From CAIWHR01 sp040006895 (GTDB taxonomy: Bacteria > Pseudomonadota > Gammaproteobacteria > Burkholderiales > Casimicrobiaceae): 15,397 nucleotides of DNA. Location: positions 1 to 15,397 of the forward strand of contig JBDTWB010000087.1 in NCBI GenBank assembly GCA_040006895.1, given 5' to 3'. The position numbers and the translations under genes are program-made. Under the pieces are notes generated by a model. It was given only the letters and a program-made list of their open reading frames with translations. It was not told the origin of the DNA and searched no databases. Position 1 is the first letter of the stretch. The number at the start of each line of letters is the position of its first letter. Positions 1 through 7,130 of the stretch are shown one piece after another.

Positions 1-48
1 GCGGATACCGACAACGCCGGCGAACCTCACCTGCGCAACGCCGGGTGA
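1..48 (+). CDS. Possible 3' end of an upstream gene (partial)
   Basis: Frame 1 is open from the first base and stops at TGA 46-48, giving 15 residues that end in LRNAG. The composition (Asp, Asn, Gly, Glu) is not out of place for a protein C-terminus, but fifteen codons cannot identify a family. The other two frames are also open here, so this is only a possibility. If real, the upstream gene ends about 63 bases before the first GNAT gene, on the same strand. Confidence 0.2.
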   Translation, partial: ADTDNAGEPHLRNAG

Positions 49-111
49 TCGGCCGCCCCGCGGCCATTGCGACTGGCCGGTCGTGAGCGTCGCCGCCATC
101 GAGTACGCACC

Positions 112-678
112 GTGGCATTGGCTTCGATCGTAGAAGTGCACTCCCGGCGGCTCCTCATCCGGCCCGTCGCCGAGGACGATCTGGAAGACCTCCAGGCCAT
201 CAACGGCGACCCGGAGGTGACCCGGTTCCTGCCCTATGCGACCTGGGTTTCGCGCGACGATGCCAGCGCCTGGCTGAAGCGCATGGCGGCATTGACCGCT
301 TCGGGCACCGGTCGGCAACTGGTGGTCGTGACCCGGGATACGGGCAAGGTGGTGGGCACGCTGCTGCTGTTCCGCTACGAGGAAGGTAGCGCCCGTGTCG
401 AGCTGGGCTACGTCCTCGGGCGTCGCTATTGGCGACAGGGATTCATGAGCGAGGCGATTACAGCGATCTGCGAGCATGCGTTCGGGTCGATGGCCATGCG
501 CCGTATCGAGGCCGAGGTGAACACCGCCAACACCGCGTCCGACCGGCTGCTGCGCAAGGTCGGATTCATGCTGGAAGGGACGCGTCGCCAGCGCTGGGTG
601 GCGAAGGGCGTGGCGTACGACACCAACCTTTACGGCTGTCTGGCGGAAGACCGGGCTCGCACCACGCCCGACCGCTGA
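112..678 (+). CDS. GNAT family N-acetyltransferase, RimJ/RimL type
   Basis: This 188-residue protein transfers an acetyl group from acetyl-CoA to an amine; the substrate cannot be told from sequence. The N-terminus has the RimJ-like strand RRLLIRPVAEDDLEDL (about residues 12-27). The core ELGYVLGRRYWRQGFMSEA (about 97-115) is the acetyl-CoA pyrophosphate-binding motif A, and NTANTASDRLLRKVGFMLEG (about 137-156) is the C-terminal motif B of this subfamily. The GTG at 112 is preferred because the frame upstream (possible TTG at 67) adds only an Arg-rich stretch unlike the family; the ribosome binding site is weak (GAG near 101-104). Length is normal for RimJ-like enzymes. It resembles ribosomal-protein acetyltransferases, but most relatives act on small molecules or unknown targets. 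Confidence 0.88.
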   Translation: MALASIVEVHSRRLLIRPVAEDDLEDLQAINGDPEVTRFLPYATWVSRDDASAWLKRMAALTASGTGRQLVVVTRDTGKVVGTLLLFRYEEGSARVELGYVLGRRYWRQGFMSEAITAICEHAFGSMAMRRIEAEVNTANTASDRLLRKVGFMLEGTRRQRWVAKGVAYDTNLYGCLAEDRARTTPDR

Positions 679-994
679 TCCTTGACTGCAGTTGACGTCG
701 GAGGCGGGTGATCGTGGCGGCGCCGCGGCCCATCCGGGTCGAGGCGTCCTTCGCAGATGCGCTGTGCCAAAGACAGCGGGGATGCGCGACGGCTCGAGGC
801 GGACCCGTGCGCTTGCGCATGATCGGGCGAAGCCGGTGACCGCGGGCGCACGCTGTCGACGTCCCGCCGAGGGGGCGTGACTTCCGCATTGTTATTCGGT
901 AATGTCCTTGCCGCCGGGCGCGCCGCACCCCGTCGTCCTTGCGGCAAGTGCTGCGGCCCATGGCGTGTCGCCCAGTAGCGAACCGGAGCATGAA
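679..994 (+). other. Intergenic stretch, no convincing gene
   Basis: These 316 bases separate the first GNAT gene from the GFA gene. Frames on both strands are open in places, but their translations are Arg/Ala-rich with no recognisable domain. A short frame from GTG 708, just after a GGAGG at 700-704, gives only about 43 residues without family signals and is not called. The end of the stretch (about 889-905) is locally AT-rich and could hold a promoter for the GFA gene, but no clear -35/-10 pair was seen. Confidence 0.5.
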
Positions 995-1393
995 ATGGCT
1001 ATCGTTGCGGCAAAGCGCCAACCGGAGTCTGGCCGAATGGCGCCCACGTCCACCCATCGCGGCAGCTGCCACTGCGGCGCGGTCACTTTCGAGATCGAGA
1101 CGGATTTTCCCGAGCTGACCACGTGCGACTGCTCGATCTGCCGGCGCAAGAATGCCCTCATGGTCAAGGTGCACGAGCGCGACTTCCGGCTCTTGTCCGG
1201 CGAGGATGCGCTCACGGAATACCAGTTCCACACCCGCACGGCGCGACACTTCTTCTGCCGCATCTGCGGCATCTACCCGTTCCACCGCAAGCGGGTGACG
1301 CCGGAATTCTTCGGCATCAACGTGTTCTGTCTCGACGGCTTCGATCCGGCGGGCATCCCCCTCCGCAAGACGGTGGGAGCCGGAATGGCATGA
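995..1393 (+). CDS. GFA family zinc protein (glutathione-dependent formaldehyde-activating enzyme-like / CENP-V fold)
   Basis: This 132-residue protein belongs to the GFA family, named for an enzyme that joins formaldehyde to glutathione; most members have no proven substrate. The zinc ligands follow the family pattern: C25-x-C27 in HRGSCHCGAV, C44-x-C46-x2-C49 in TTCDCSICRR, and C88-x2-C91 in HFFCRICGIYPF. The C-terminal part (FFGINVFCLDGFDP) is also typical. The start at ATG 995 has GGAG at 985-988 with a 6-base spacer. ATG 1037 (GGAG at 1024-1027) is an alternative that starts closer to the conserved core. ATG 902 lies in frame upstream but would add an atypical Pro/Ala-rich leader. It probably acts in the cytoplasm. 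The family call is sure; the chemical role is not. Confidence 0.9.
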   Translation: MAIVAAKRQPESGRMAPTSTHRGSCHCGAVTFEIETDFPELTTCDCSICRRKNALMVKVHERDFRLLSGEDALTEYQFHTRTARHFFCRICGIYPFHRKRVTPEFFGINVFCLDGFDPAGIPLRKTVGAGMA

Positions 1394-1604
1394 AGCCATC
1401 GCCGAGGACGACGCGTGACCGAGTGCCCGGGGGGAGCACGCGCAGGGGCTGGTCGCGTACCATGCTGTGTTCACCGAACCGCGGGCGCGCTTCTGCATCC
1501 GCATGCTCGCCATCCGTGGCGGCCGTCGGGACTTGTGCGCGATCGTTGCCAACGGTCCGTGATGATCCGTGGCTGCCGGCAGTTCCCATCGAACGAGGTC
1601 TTGC

Positions 1605-2015
1605 ATGCACAACGCCAGCTGGTATTCGCGGTTTGCCAAAGCCGCCGCGCACTTCTGCGGCCGTCCGCGCGTATTCACCCTCGCCGTGGGCATCATCGTC
1701 GCGTGGATCGTCACGGGGCCGATCTTCCACTATAGCGACACGTGGCAGCTCGTGATCAACACCGGCACCACCATCATCACGTTCCTCATGGTCTTCCTGA
1801 TCCAGAACACCCAGAATCGGGACACCGAGGCGATCCAGGTGAAGCTCGACGAACTGATCCGGGCCACGCGCGGCGCCCACAACGCCTTGCTCGATCTCGA
1901 GGAGCTTGAAGAACAGAATCTCGACGCCTTCAAGGCCAAGTATCAGGCCCTGGCTGCGGCGGCGCGCGCCGACCTGGGTCGGGGTGACGCGGACACGGGA
2001 ACGCCGGAGCCCTGA
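1605..2015 (+). CDS. Low-affinity iron permease family membrane protein
   Basis: This 136-residue inner-membrane protein resembles the low-affinity iron permease family (named after yeast Fet4), which in bacteria is usually a short two-segment protein of unproven transport role. Two hydrophobic segments are visible: residues about 22-43 (RVFTLAVGIIVAWIVTGPIF) and 47-67 (WQLVINTGTTIITFLMVFLI). The second runs into the family signature FLIQNTQNRDTEAIQVKLDE (about 64-83). A charged helix follows (DLEELEEQNLDAFKAKYQAL), probably cytoplasmic. The start at ATG 1605 has GAGG at 1595-1598 with a 6-base spacer; a GTG at 1569 in frame would only add a poor leader. No Fur-box-like sequence was recognised upstream, so iron control is not supported by what can be seen. 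Confidence 0.85.
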   Translation: MHNASWYSRFAKAAAHFCGRPRVFTLAVGIIVAWIVTGPIFHYSDTWQLVINTGTTIITFLMVFLIQNTQNRDTEAIQVKLDELIRATRGAHNALLDLEELEEQNLDAFKAKYQALAAAARADLGRGDADTGTPEP

Positions 2016-2139
2016 TGGCGTCGTGACAGCATGGTTCGCGTCGCCTCATGCGTGCCGGAGGAAATCTGACCGCGCCGGGTTTCGGCGGGACGGGCGACGT
2101 GCCATCGCGTACTGCCGGGGGTTCACGGCGCTTCTTGCC

Positions 2140-2619
2140 GTGACGATCCTCATCCCGATGCGCCCGCAAGCGTTTGCCGCGTACCGCGAGGAAGCGGTCG
2201 CCGGTTACGCCGAGGACAATGTCGTTGCCGGGCGCTGGCCGGGGGAGGGGGCGGTCGAGCGCTCACGCACCGAATTCGATCGCCTGCTGCCTCAGGGCTT
2301 GGCAACACCCGGAAACCATCTGTTCGAGATCCTGGCCGATCGCAACGGCGCGGTGGTCGGGGCCATCTGGATGGCCGTGGAAGACCGGCATGGCGCGCGC
2401 GGCGGCTACGTCTACGACGTCGGCATCGTCGCCGCTCACCGCCGCCAGGGGCATGCCACGGCCGCGTTCCGGGCGCTCGAAAGCTTCGCGGCGGGGCTGG
2501 GACTGTCGACGCTGGGTCTTCATGTCTTCGGTCAGAACCAGGCGGCGCAGGCGCTGTATGCCCACCTCGGGTACCAGGTCGTCGGGATCAACATGTTGAA
2601 GCATCTGGGCAGCCGTTGA
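2140..2619 (+). CDS. GNAT family N-acetyltransferase
   Basis: This protein (159 residues from GTG 2140) is a complete single-domain GNAT acetyltransferase. The N-terminal strand and helix (ILIPMRPQAFAAYREEAVAGYAEDNV) resemble those of a subgroup in which this region binds the acceptor. Motif A is YVYDVGIVAAHRRQGHATAAF (about 90-110), with the acetyl-CoA loop at R102-Q-G-H-A. The C-terminal LGLHVFGQNQAAQALYAHLGYQVVGINM (about 125-152) is the usual motif B. The frame is open far upstream (past 1906), but homology-like sequence begins only here; the ribosome binding site is weak. The next in-frame ATG is 2158. The acceptor is unknown. It is not a close copy of the other GNATs in the window. Confidence 0.86.
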   Translation: MTILIPMRPQAFAAYREEAVAGYAEDNVVAGRWPGEGAVERSRTEFDRLLPQGLATPGNHLFEILADRNGAVVGAIWMAVEDRHGARGGYVYDVGIVAAHRRQGHATAAFRALESFAAGLGLSTLGLHVFGQNQAAQALYAHLGYQVVGINMLKHLGSR

Positions 2620-2899
2620 TGGCGATGTCGCCAAGCCGCAGGAACATGGCCGGGATGATCGAGCCGCGCGGTCAGATCTGCTGCCGCTCGGCATTGCCTT
2701 GGACCGCGGGCCTGAAGGACGTTACTGCACGAGAGCGGGAATGAGCACGGCACCCGGAGTGGCGCAGGTTGCCACGTCGGCGCCTGCCGGCATGATCATC
2801 GGGACGCGTCGATCAGGGGCTGACCGCGTCGCGGGCGGAGCCTTGCGGGCACGACGCACTGCGTCGCGGGTGGACATGGCCGGCAACCGGAGATGATGC

Positions 2900-3433
2900 A
2901 TGGACGAAACCATTCGTCCGGCCGCGTCGCCGGCTGACTTCGACGCCTTTGCAGGGCTCATCGCCGAGTACGTCGAATGGTGCCGGACTCGATATCGTGA
3001 TCATCCGCGCGTGGTCGACCAGGTATTCGGATACCAGTCCCTGGCTGCGGAGCTGGAGACGCTGGCGTCGGCGTATGGTCCGCCGAATGGCCGGACGCTG
3101 CTCGTCCTCCACGATGGCCAGGTCTGTGCGGCGGGCGCGTACCGCAGGCTTTCCGGGGGAAGCTGTGAGATGAAACGCCTGTTCGTCCGCAACGACTTCA
3201 AGGGAATGGGTATCGGGCGAAGGTTGTGCACGGCGCTTGTCGAAGCGGCGCGCAACGAGCGATTCGAGCGGATGCGTCTGGACACCGGCGATCTCTTCAC
3301 CGAGGCGATCGCGATGTACGAGTCGCTCGGCTTTCGCCGCTGTGCGCCGTATCGCCACTATCCGGCGGCACTGATGCCGTACCTCGTGTTCATGGAGATG
3401 CCGCTGAGCGGCGCGTCGAACCGGCGCGACTGA
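2900..3433 (+). CDS. GNAT family N-acetyltransferase
   Basis: This 177-residue GNAT protein has motif A at residues about 89-109 (CEMKRLFVRNDFKGMGIGRR), with the acetyl-CoA loop K101-G-M-G-I-G. LDTGDLFTEAIAMYESLGFR (about 127-146) forms the C-terminal acetyl-CoA-binding half. The 'EMKRLFV ... GIGRRL ... LDT' layout is common in small-molecule acetyltransferases such as amino-acid or antibiotic modifiers, but the acceptor cannot be assigned. ATG 2900 is well supported by GGAG at 2889-2892 with a 7-base spacer. The 280 bases upstream hold no gene that I can support. Downstream lies the 704-base gap with the OsmC remnant. Confidence 0.9.
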   Translation: MDETIRPAASPADFDAFAGLIAEYVEWCRTRYRDHPRVVDQVFGYQSLAAELETLASAYGPPNGRTLLVLHDGQVCAAGAYRRLSGGSCEMKRLFVRNDFKGMGIGRRLCTALVEAARNERFERMRLDTGDLFTEAIAMYESLGFRRCAPYRHYPAALMPYLVFMEMPLSGASNRRD

Positions 3434-3726
3434 CGTCGCGTTGTTCGCGCCACCCCGCCGCGCGTTCGGGGGCGGAGGCGCTCGGCGGAGTAAGGCACTG
3501 CGGACGCGGTGCGCTGTCGCTCTGCGGTGCGCTGTCGTTTAATGTGGTCGCCGGGCGCTCCTGGTCGGAGTCCCGTACCCACCGCTGCCGGTTCGCGCGA
3601 TCGCGCCATGGCTCGCGATCGGTGCCCGCCGACCTCGACCTTGGAATCGACGCGACGCCCAGGTTGGAGAGCTACGTCGAGCCCGATCGGGGGGCACTGT
3701 TGACATTCAATTTGGATTTACGTTAG
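3434..3726 (+). other. Intergenic region rich in short repeats, no intact gene
   Basis: This is the first part of the 704-base gap between two GNAT genes. Translations in all frames are Arg/Ser/Cys-rich and match no family I know. The region carries a 14-bp direct repeat (listed separately) and GC-rich self-complementary stretches, and ends in an unusually AT-rich island near 3700-3740. It may include the vanished 5' part of the OsmC-like gene that follows, but no OsmC-like sequence could be traced upstream of about 3745. Confidence 0.45.
3506..3537. repeat. 14-bp perfect direct repeat, 18-bp period
   Basis: GCGGTGCGCTGTCG occurs at 3506-3519 and again at 3524-3537, separated by four bases. 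It lies in non-coding sequence between a GNAT gene and the OsmC remnant. Two copies could be a simple slip duplication, a binding-site pair, or part of a folded recombination site. No function is assigned. Confidence 0.7.
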
Positions 3727-3729
3727 GTT
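3700..3729 (+). promoter_or_regulatory. Candidate sigma-70 promoter in an AT-rich island
   Basis: A perfect -35 hexamer TTGACA lies at 3700-3705. At a 17-18 base spacing there is a weak -10 (TTAGGT 3723-3728 or TAGGTT 3724-3729). About 40 bases of AT-rich DNA stand out in an otherwise GC-rich window. It points at the OsmC remnant and, about 410 bases further on, the GNAT gene at 4138. The -10 match is poor, so activity is uncertain; the AT-rich stretch may instead be part of decayed coding sequence. Confidence 0.35.
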
Positions 3730-4097
3730 AAATCAATATCGACCCTGCGCCATGCCGTGGCGACTGCTAGTGCAACGACCATCCACCGGGAAGCGGAGCT
3801 GCAGGGAGTCGAGGCCACGCGCATCGAGCTCCGTGCCCAGGCCGAGTTCGGCGGGTCGGGCGAGCCGCCCAGAGGCCGCCTACCGGGCGGTCGTCCACGC
3901 GCGGCAAACGACTGGTGCGATCGGCACCTCACCTGCATACCGATCGCGGCGCGGAGGTCGAGAACACGCTGCGACGGGGCATGCCGGTGGAGCTCGAGAG
4001 CTTCGAGGCGAGCACCTCGACCGGCACCCCCTGCCAACCCGACGGCGACACGGCCGACGCCACGGTGCCGCGCGCCGATGCGGGAGGTGTGCCCTGA
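3727..4097 (+). pseudogene. Decayed OsmC-family gene (multiple frameshifts)
   Basis: Three frames in succession spell the C-terminal two thirds of an OsmC-family protein, a fold whose members include hydroperoxide reductases. Frame one, at 3781-3873, reads IHREAELQGVEATRIELRAQ, then AEFGGSGEPPR. Frame two, at 3878-3904, reads AYRAVVHAR. Frame three, at 3936-4004, reads HTDRGAEVENTLRRGMPVEL, then ESF. This order (FGGxGEP, YRAxVxAR, TDRxAExxNTLRxGxPV) is that of one OsmC subgroup as I remember it. Just upstream, 3763-3783 read in a shifted frame gives remains of a T-C-Y-C-N-D motif, with one base lost, one gained, and Tyr turned into the stop TAG 3768-3770. The N-terminal part is missing. Sequencing errors could explain some shifts but hardly all of them together with the stop and the lost 5' end. 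The 3' limit is the stop at 4095-4097 in the third frame. Confidence 0.7.
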
Positions 4098-4137
4098 CGA
4101 CCGTGCGCCCGGCGACGCAGACCATGCAACCGTCGCG

Positions 4138-4707
4138 ATGAGTGGGCCGCTGCGGCTCGTCTGGCCGTCTGTCGAGCACCTGCCCGGTTACGGCGCTGCG
4201 CTACAGCGCGGCTGGTCCGCGGACACGGTTCGCGGAAGCGCCGCGGCGCGCGAGGAGCTCGAGGCGATCGCAACCGACCCCCGCGCATTCCTGGCAGGTC
4301 TGGTTGACCGCGAGGCCCGCGGTGCGCCGATTACGCTGCCGGACGGCTCGCGCGTGCCCCGCCTTCCAGGCTACCGGCGCTGGCTGTGGGACGACGAATT
4401 CTGCGGCAGCATCAACCTGCGCTGGCAACGCGGCACCTCCGAGCTGCCGCCGCATTGTCTGGGCCACGTCGGGTATGCCGTGGTGCCGTGGAAGCAGGGG
4501 CTGGGCTACGCCAAGGCGGCGCTCAAGCTCTTGCTGGTGGATGCGCGCGCCGAGGGCCTGACGCTGCTCACGATCACCACCGATCCCGGCAATATCGCAT
4601 CACAGCGGGTGATCGAGACCAATGGGGGCGAGCTCATGGAGCGCTTCGTCAAATCGGCGCAGTTCGGTGGCGGCGCAGGTCTGCGTTATCGCATTGCCAT
4701 CGCATGA
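4138..4707 (+). CDS. GNAT family N-acetyltransferase
   Basis: This 189-residue protein has the layout of 'predicted acetyltransferase' GNATs with a long acceptor-binding N-terminal half. The N-terminal half (LRLVWPSVEHLPGYGAALQR and WLWDDEFCGSINLRWQRGT) carries the family-specific aromatic residues. Motif A is HVGYAVVPWKQGLGYAKAAL (about 110-129), with acetyl-CoA loop K119-Q-G-L-G-Y-A. ITTDPGNIASQRVIETNGGE (about 146-165) is motif B. The frame is open further upstream as far as 3757, but that part is the OsmC remnant, so ATG 4138 is chosen at the first family-like residue. No clear Shine-Dalgarno precedes it. The stop overlaps the start of the next gene (ATGA at 4704-4707), indicating translational coupling. 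Confidence 0.87.
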   Translation: MSGPLRLVWPSVEHLPGYGAALQRGWSADTVRGSAAAREELEAIATDPRAFLAGLVDREARGAPITLPDGSRVPRLPGYRRWLWDDEFCGSINLRWQRGTSELPPHCLGHVGYAVVPWKQGLGYAKAALKLLLVDARAEGLTLLTITTDPGNIASQRVIETNGGELMERFVKSAQFGGGAGLRYRIAIA

Positions 4708-4958
4708 GGGACGCCGGGCCGGACACCCCGCGGGGCTCGCGACCGCACGAGCCACTTGCGCCGTCGCTGCGCGCACTCGGCACGGTGCTCGGGGCGCTAT
4801 TCGTGGTGTGCGCGTTCGTCGTGATCGCGATATCGGCACCGCTGACATGGCAGCCCGTCGCGGGTGCACTGGCGATCGCGATCGTGGGCATCGATCTCTT
4901 GGTGAGCGCATGGCGCAACCGGCGACCCATCCTGGCAGGCCTGCTCTTCCTGCCCTGA
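4704..4958 (+). CDS. Small two-segment membrane protein
   Basis: This 84-residue hypothetical protein starts at ATG 4704, four bases inside the end of the GNAT gene, so it is probably translated by reinitiation. After a hydrophilic leader of about 20 residues, two hydrophobic segments follow: about 26-45 (LGTVLGALFVVCAFVVIAIS) and 50-67 (QPVAGALAIAIVGIDLLVSA), joined by a short loop. WRNRRP (about 69-74) gives a positive, probably cytoplasmic turn, and a final LAGLLFLP ends the chain. No family is recognised. Support comes from the overlap with the upstream gene, the membrane pattern and the sensible length. The upstream GNAT may be its functional partner, but nothing shows this directly. Confidence 0.6.
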   Translation: MRDAGPDTPRGSRPHEPLAPSLRALGTVLGALFVVCAFVVIAISAPLTWQPVAGALAIAIVGIDLLVSAWRNRRPILAGLLFLP

Positions 4959-5186
4959 CAGGCCGGCGACCGAGCATCCGGGGCAGCCACCTGCCGGTCC
5001 GGCGAGCTTTGATGCATCCCTCGTGCCGGCGTCTGAGCAAGCCGCAGCGGAGCCCGTGTCGACATCGGCCCGCGCAGGGTGGTCGGCGCCTGCCGTGGCG
5101 GCCCGCCGGTGTTACCCTGACGCTTCTCGCACCGCACGGGTTGAGCACCGCCGCGCCGCGCCGTACCGTCCTGCCAGGAGCAAGCC

Positions 5187-5564
5187 ATGGCCAACGAAAC
5201 CGCCACCGTCACTGCCACTGCCGTTGCCACCGAACGGGCCGCCCGGTTCTCCCTTACGGACGGTCTCCAGGCCCTCGCAGCCGCCGCACCCGCGCGCTCC
5301 GTAGCACTCTTCCGGCACGGCAGCCTGCTGGTGAAGTACTATGCGCCGCGCGACGCAGACGTGCAGACACCGCATATGCAGGACGAGTTGTACGTTGTCG
5401 CGCATGGCTCCGGTATTTTCTTCGATGGCACGACGCGCCGGCCGTTCGCGCCTGGAGATCTGCTGTTCGCGGCGGCCGGAGTGACCCACCGGTTCGAGGA
5501 ATTCACGAGCGATCTGGCGCTCTGGGTGATGTTCTATGGACCCGACGGCGGCGAGGTGCAGTAA
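5187..5564 (+). CDS. Single-domain cupin protein
   Basis: This 125-residue protein is a small beta-barrel cupin. An unusual low-complexity leader of Thr/Ala/Val (about residues 4-15) precedes the domain. Motif 1 is TPHMQDELYVVAHGSGIFF (about 61-79), with candidate metal ligands H63 and E67. Motif 2 is GDLLFAAAGVTHRFEEF (about 90-106), with H101. The usual second His of the HxH pair is replaced (H63-M-Q), so three rather than four canonical ligands are visible. AGGAG at 5176-5180 sits 6 bases before ATG 5187, a strong ribosome binding site. Small cupins like this serve as dioxygenases, isomerases or ligand sensors, so no substrate is assigned. The DUF1330 gene follows 60 bases downstream and may share its transcript. 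Confidence 0.88.
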   Translation: MANETATVTATAVATERAARFSLTDGLQALAAAAPARSVALFRHGSLLVKYYAPRDADVQTPHMQDELYVVAHGSGIFFDGTTRRPFAPGDLLFAAAGVTHRFEEFTSDLALWVMFYGPDGGEVQ

Positions 5565-5624
5565 CGACGTGATCGATGGGCGACAGCGCCGCGCCTCGAA
5601 AGGCGATATCACTGAAGAGGGTCC

Positions 5625-5921
5625 ATGGCAACCTACGTCATTGCCGACATCGAGGTCACCGATCCTGCCGGCTACGAGGAGTATCGGCAGAAGGCACCGG
5701 CATCCATCGCGGCCTTCGGCGGTCGGTATCTCGCACGCGGTGGCGCGACCGAGACGCTCGAGGGCGCCTGGCTGCCGCAGCGCTGCGTGATCCTGGAGTT
5801 TCCCACCACGGCCGCGTTCAAGGCGTGGTGGGCGTCTCCGGAGTACACCGCCCTTCGGGCCATCCGCCAGCGGACGACCAAGTCGCGGCTGATCGTGACC
5901 GAGGGGCTCGCAGCGGCCTGA
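5625..5921 (+). CDS. DUF1330 family protein
   Basis: This 98-residue protein matches the DUF1330 family in full length: an initial strand MATYVIADIEVTDPAGYEEY, the central GGRYLARGG (about 32-40), the conserved EGAWLPQRCVILEFPTTAAF (about 46-65) and the WWASPEYTALRAIRQRTTKS stretch (about 68-87). DUF1330 proteins have a dimeric ferredoxin-like fold related to antibiotic-biosynthesis monooxygenases. Their reaction is not established. ATG 5625 is preceded by GAAGAGG at 5614-5620 with a 4-base spacer. It lies 60 bases after the cupin gene on the same strand, so the two may be co-transcribed. Confidence 0.92.
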   Translation: MATYVIADIEVTDPAGYEEYRQKAPASIAAFGGRYLARGGATETLEGAWLPQRCVILEFPTTAAFKAWWASPEYTALRAIRQRTTKSRLIVTEGLAAA

Positions 5922-6112
5922 ACGCGGGCCGGTACGCCGCGGTCCGGGTCCCGCGTCGTCCGATGCCGGTCCGGGCGAGCCCGAGGACAGTCGCGCTCCT
6001 TCCGGGTGCCGAACCGGCGTTGCGCAGGGCCGTCGTCTCGCAGCCGGCGCAGCAGCGGTGGAGCGGCCACTGCGCAGGAAATTCATTGGATTCGGTCCTC
6101 GGAATGTAGGCC

Positions 6113-6727
6113 ATGGCGCATGCACTGCAATCCGCATCCCTTCACGTGAGCTACCCGCTTCGCCTTGCGGTCCCAGCCGACCAGTCCGCGCTGGAAGCAC
6201 TGATCGAGCGCTCCGCCCGCGCCCTTTCCGCGGGCGATTATTCGACGGCGCAGATCGATGGAGCCTTGCGGGGTTCGTTCGGCGTCGATTCGCAGCTCGT
6301 GCGGGATGGAACCTACTTCGTGGTGGCATCCGCGGGCGGCATCGTGGCCTGCGGCGGGTGGAGCCGCCGGCACACTCTCTTCGGCGGCGACGCGCATGCC
6401 GATCGGAGCGCCGCCTTTCTCGACCCCACGCGCGAGTCCGCCCGGATCCGCGCCTTTTTCGTCGCGCCCGAACATGCGCGCCGGGGTCTCGGCACGCTGC
6501 TGCTCAGGCATTGCGAAGCGGCTGCGCGGGCGGAGGGTTTCAAGAGTCTTGCCCTGGTGGCAACGCTGCCGGGCACGCGCCTCTACGCGCGCCACGGCTT
6601 CCTGCCAACCGGCACCATCGAGCATCGTCTCGAGAATGGCCTCACCATTACCTTCGTGCCCATGCGTAAGGCCTTGGGCGAGGTCGATCCGGCGGGCGGC
6701 GGCAACGGGGACGGGTGCCGCGCCTGA
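6113..6727 (+). CDS. GNAT family N-acetyltransferase
   Basis: This 204-residue GNAT protein begins its domain at YPLRLAVPADQSALEALIER (about 14-33). Motif A is ARIRAFFVAPEHARRGLGTL (about 110-129), with acetyl-CoA loop R123-R-G-L-G-T. The C-terminal part LVATLPGTRLYARHGFLPTG (about 148-167) and NGLTITFVPMRKAL (about 175-188) are typical of the PhnO/ElaA-like branch. The region between (FGGDAHADRSAAFLDPTRES) is a surface insertion also seen in relatives. ATG 6113 follows TAGG at 6106-6109. The C-terminal 14 residues are Gly/Asp-rich and probably disordered. The acceptor is unknown. Confidence 0.9.
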   Translation: MAHALQSASLHVSYPLRLAVPADQSALEALIERSARALSAGDYSTAQIDGALRGSFGVDSQLVRDGTYFVVASAGGIVACGGWSRRHTLFGGDAHADRSAAFLDPTRESARIRAFFVAPEHARRGLGTLLLRHCEAAARAEGFKSLALVATLPGTRLYARHGFLPTGTIEHRLENGLTITFVPMRKALGEVDPAGGGNGDGCRA

Positions 6728-7130
6728 CGTGGCGGATGGAACGCCCCGGATCCACGATGGCGCGGCAAGCTCCAGCGCGGATGGTGAACGCAGCGGTACA
6801 CCGCACCCGCGGGAAGCGCGACCTGCGCGCGAAGGACTCGGCCTCGGCACGACACGGTGCGCGCGAAGGGCTCTGAGCTCGGCACGAGGGCGCCGGACAT
6901 TGCGGTGTTCGTCCTGCGAGGTCGACGCCGTGAGTTGGCGGCGCCGCCCGGACGGGCCCGGGCCGCCAGGACCGATTGCAGCCAGACTGCCGCGGGGCCT
7001 TACGCAGGACGGTATCATGCGTCGACGTGCCCACCCCCGGTGGCGCCGACCGCCCGGTTCGGGTCAGGACCAGGTCGTGCTGCCGGGGTCTGGCGACGCC
7101 CATTCGTTGCTGCCTGTCGAGAAGACACCG
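6728..7130 (+). other. Intergenic stretch with strong palindromes, no gene
   Basis: These 403 bases hold no protein I can support. One frame stays open from the preceding gene region into the next, but its translation is Arg/Pro/Ser-rich and without domain signal. At 6937-6948 there is a perfect 12-bp palindrome (GGCGGCGCCGCC), followed at 6953-6960 by the 8-bp palindrome CGGGCCCG and then GGCCGCC, so a stable hairpin could form. No T-run follows, so a classical terminator is not claimed. A TATCAT hexamer at 7013-7018 could serve as a -10 element for the gene at 7131, but no matching -35 is present. Confidence 0.5.

Noticed and set aside
708..839. Short gene from GTG 708 behind GGAGG
   Set aside because: It has only about 43 codons, with biased Arg/Ala composition and no family or neighbour support; the spacing from GGAGG is only 3 bases.
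1429..1562. Short open frame with fairly protein-like sequence before the iron permease gene
   Set aside because: It has no plausible start codon and no ribosome binding site, is under 50 codons, and matches no family; it could be a remnant but cannot be supported.
566..1714. 382-codon open frame on the - strand
   Set aside because: It is opposite the GNAT and GFA genes, has low-complexity composition and no motif.
6937..6967. Rho-independent terminator after the GNAT gene at 6113
   Set aside because: The palindromes are strong but far from the stop and no T-run follows.
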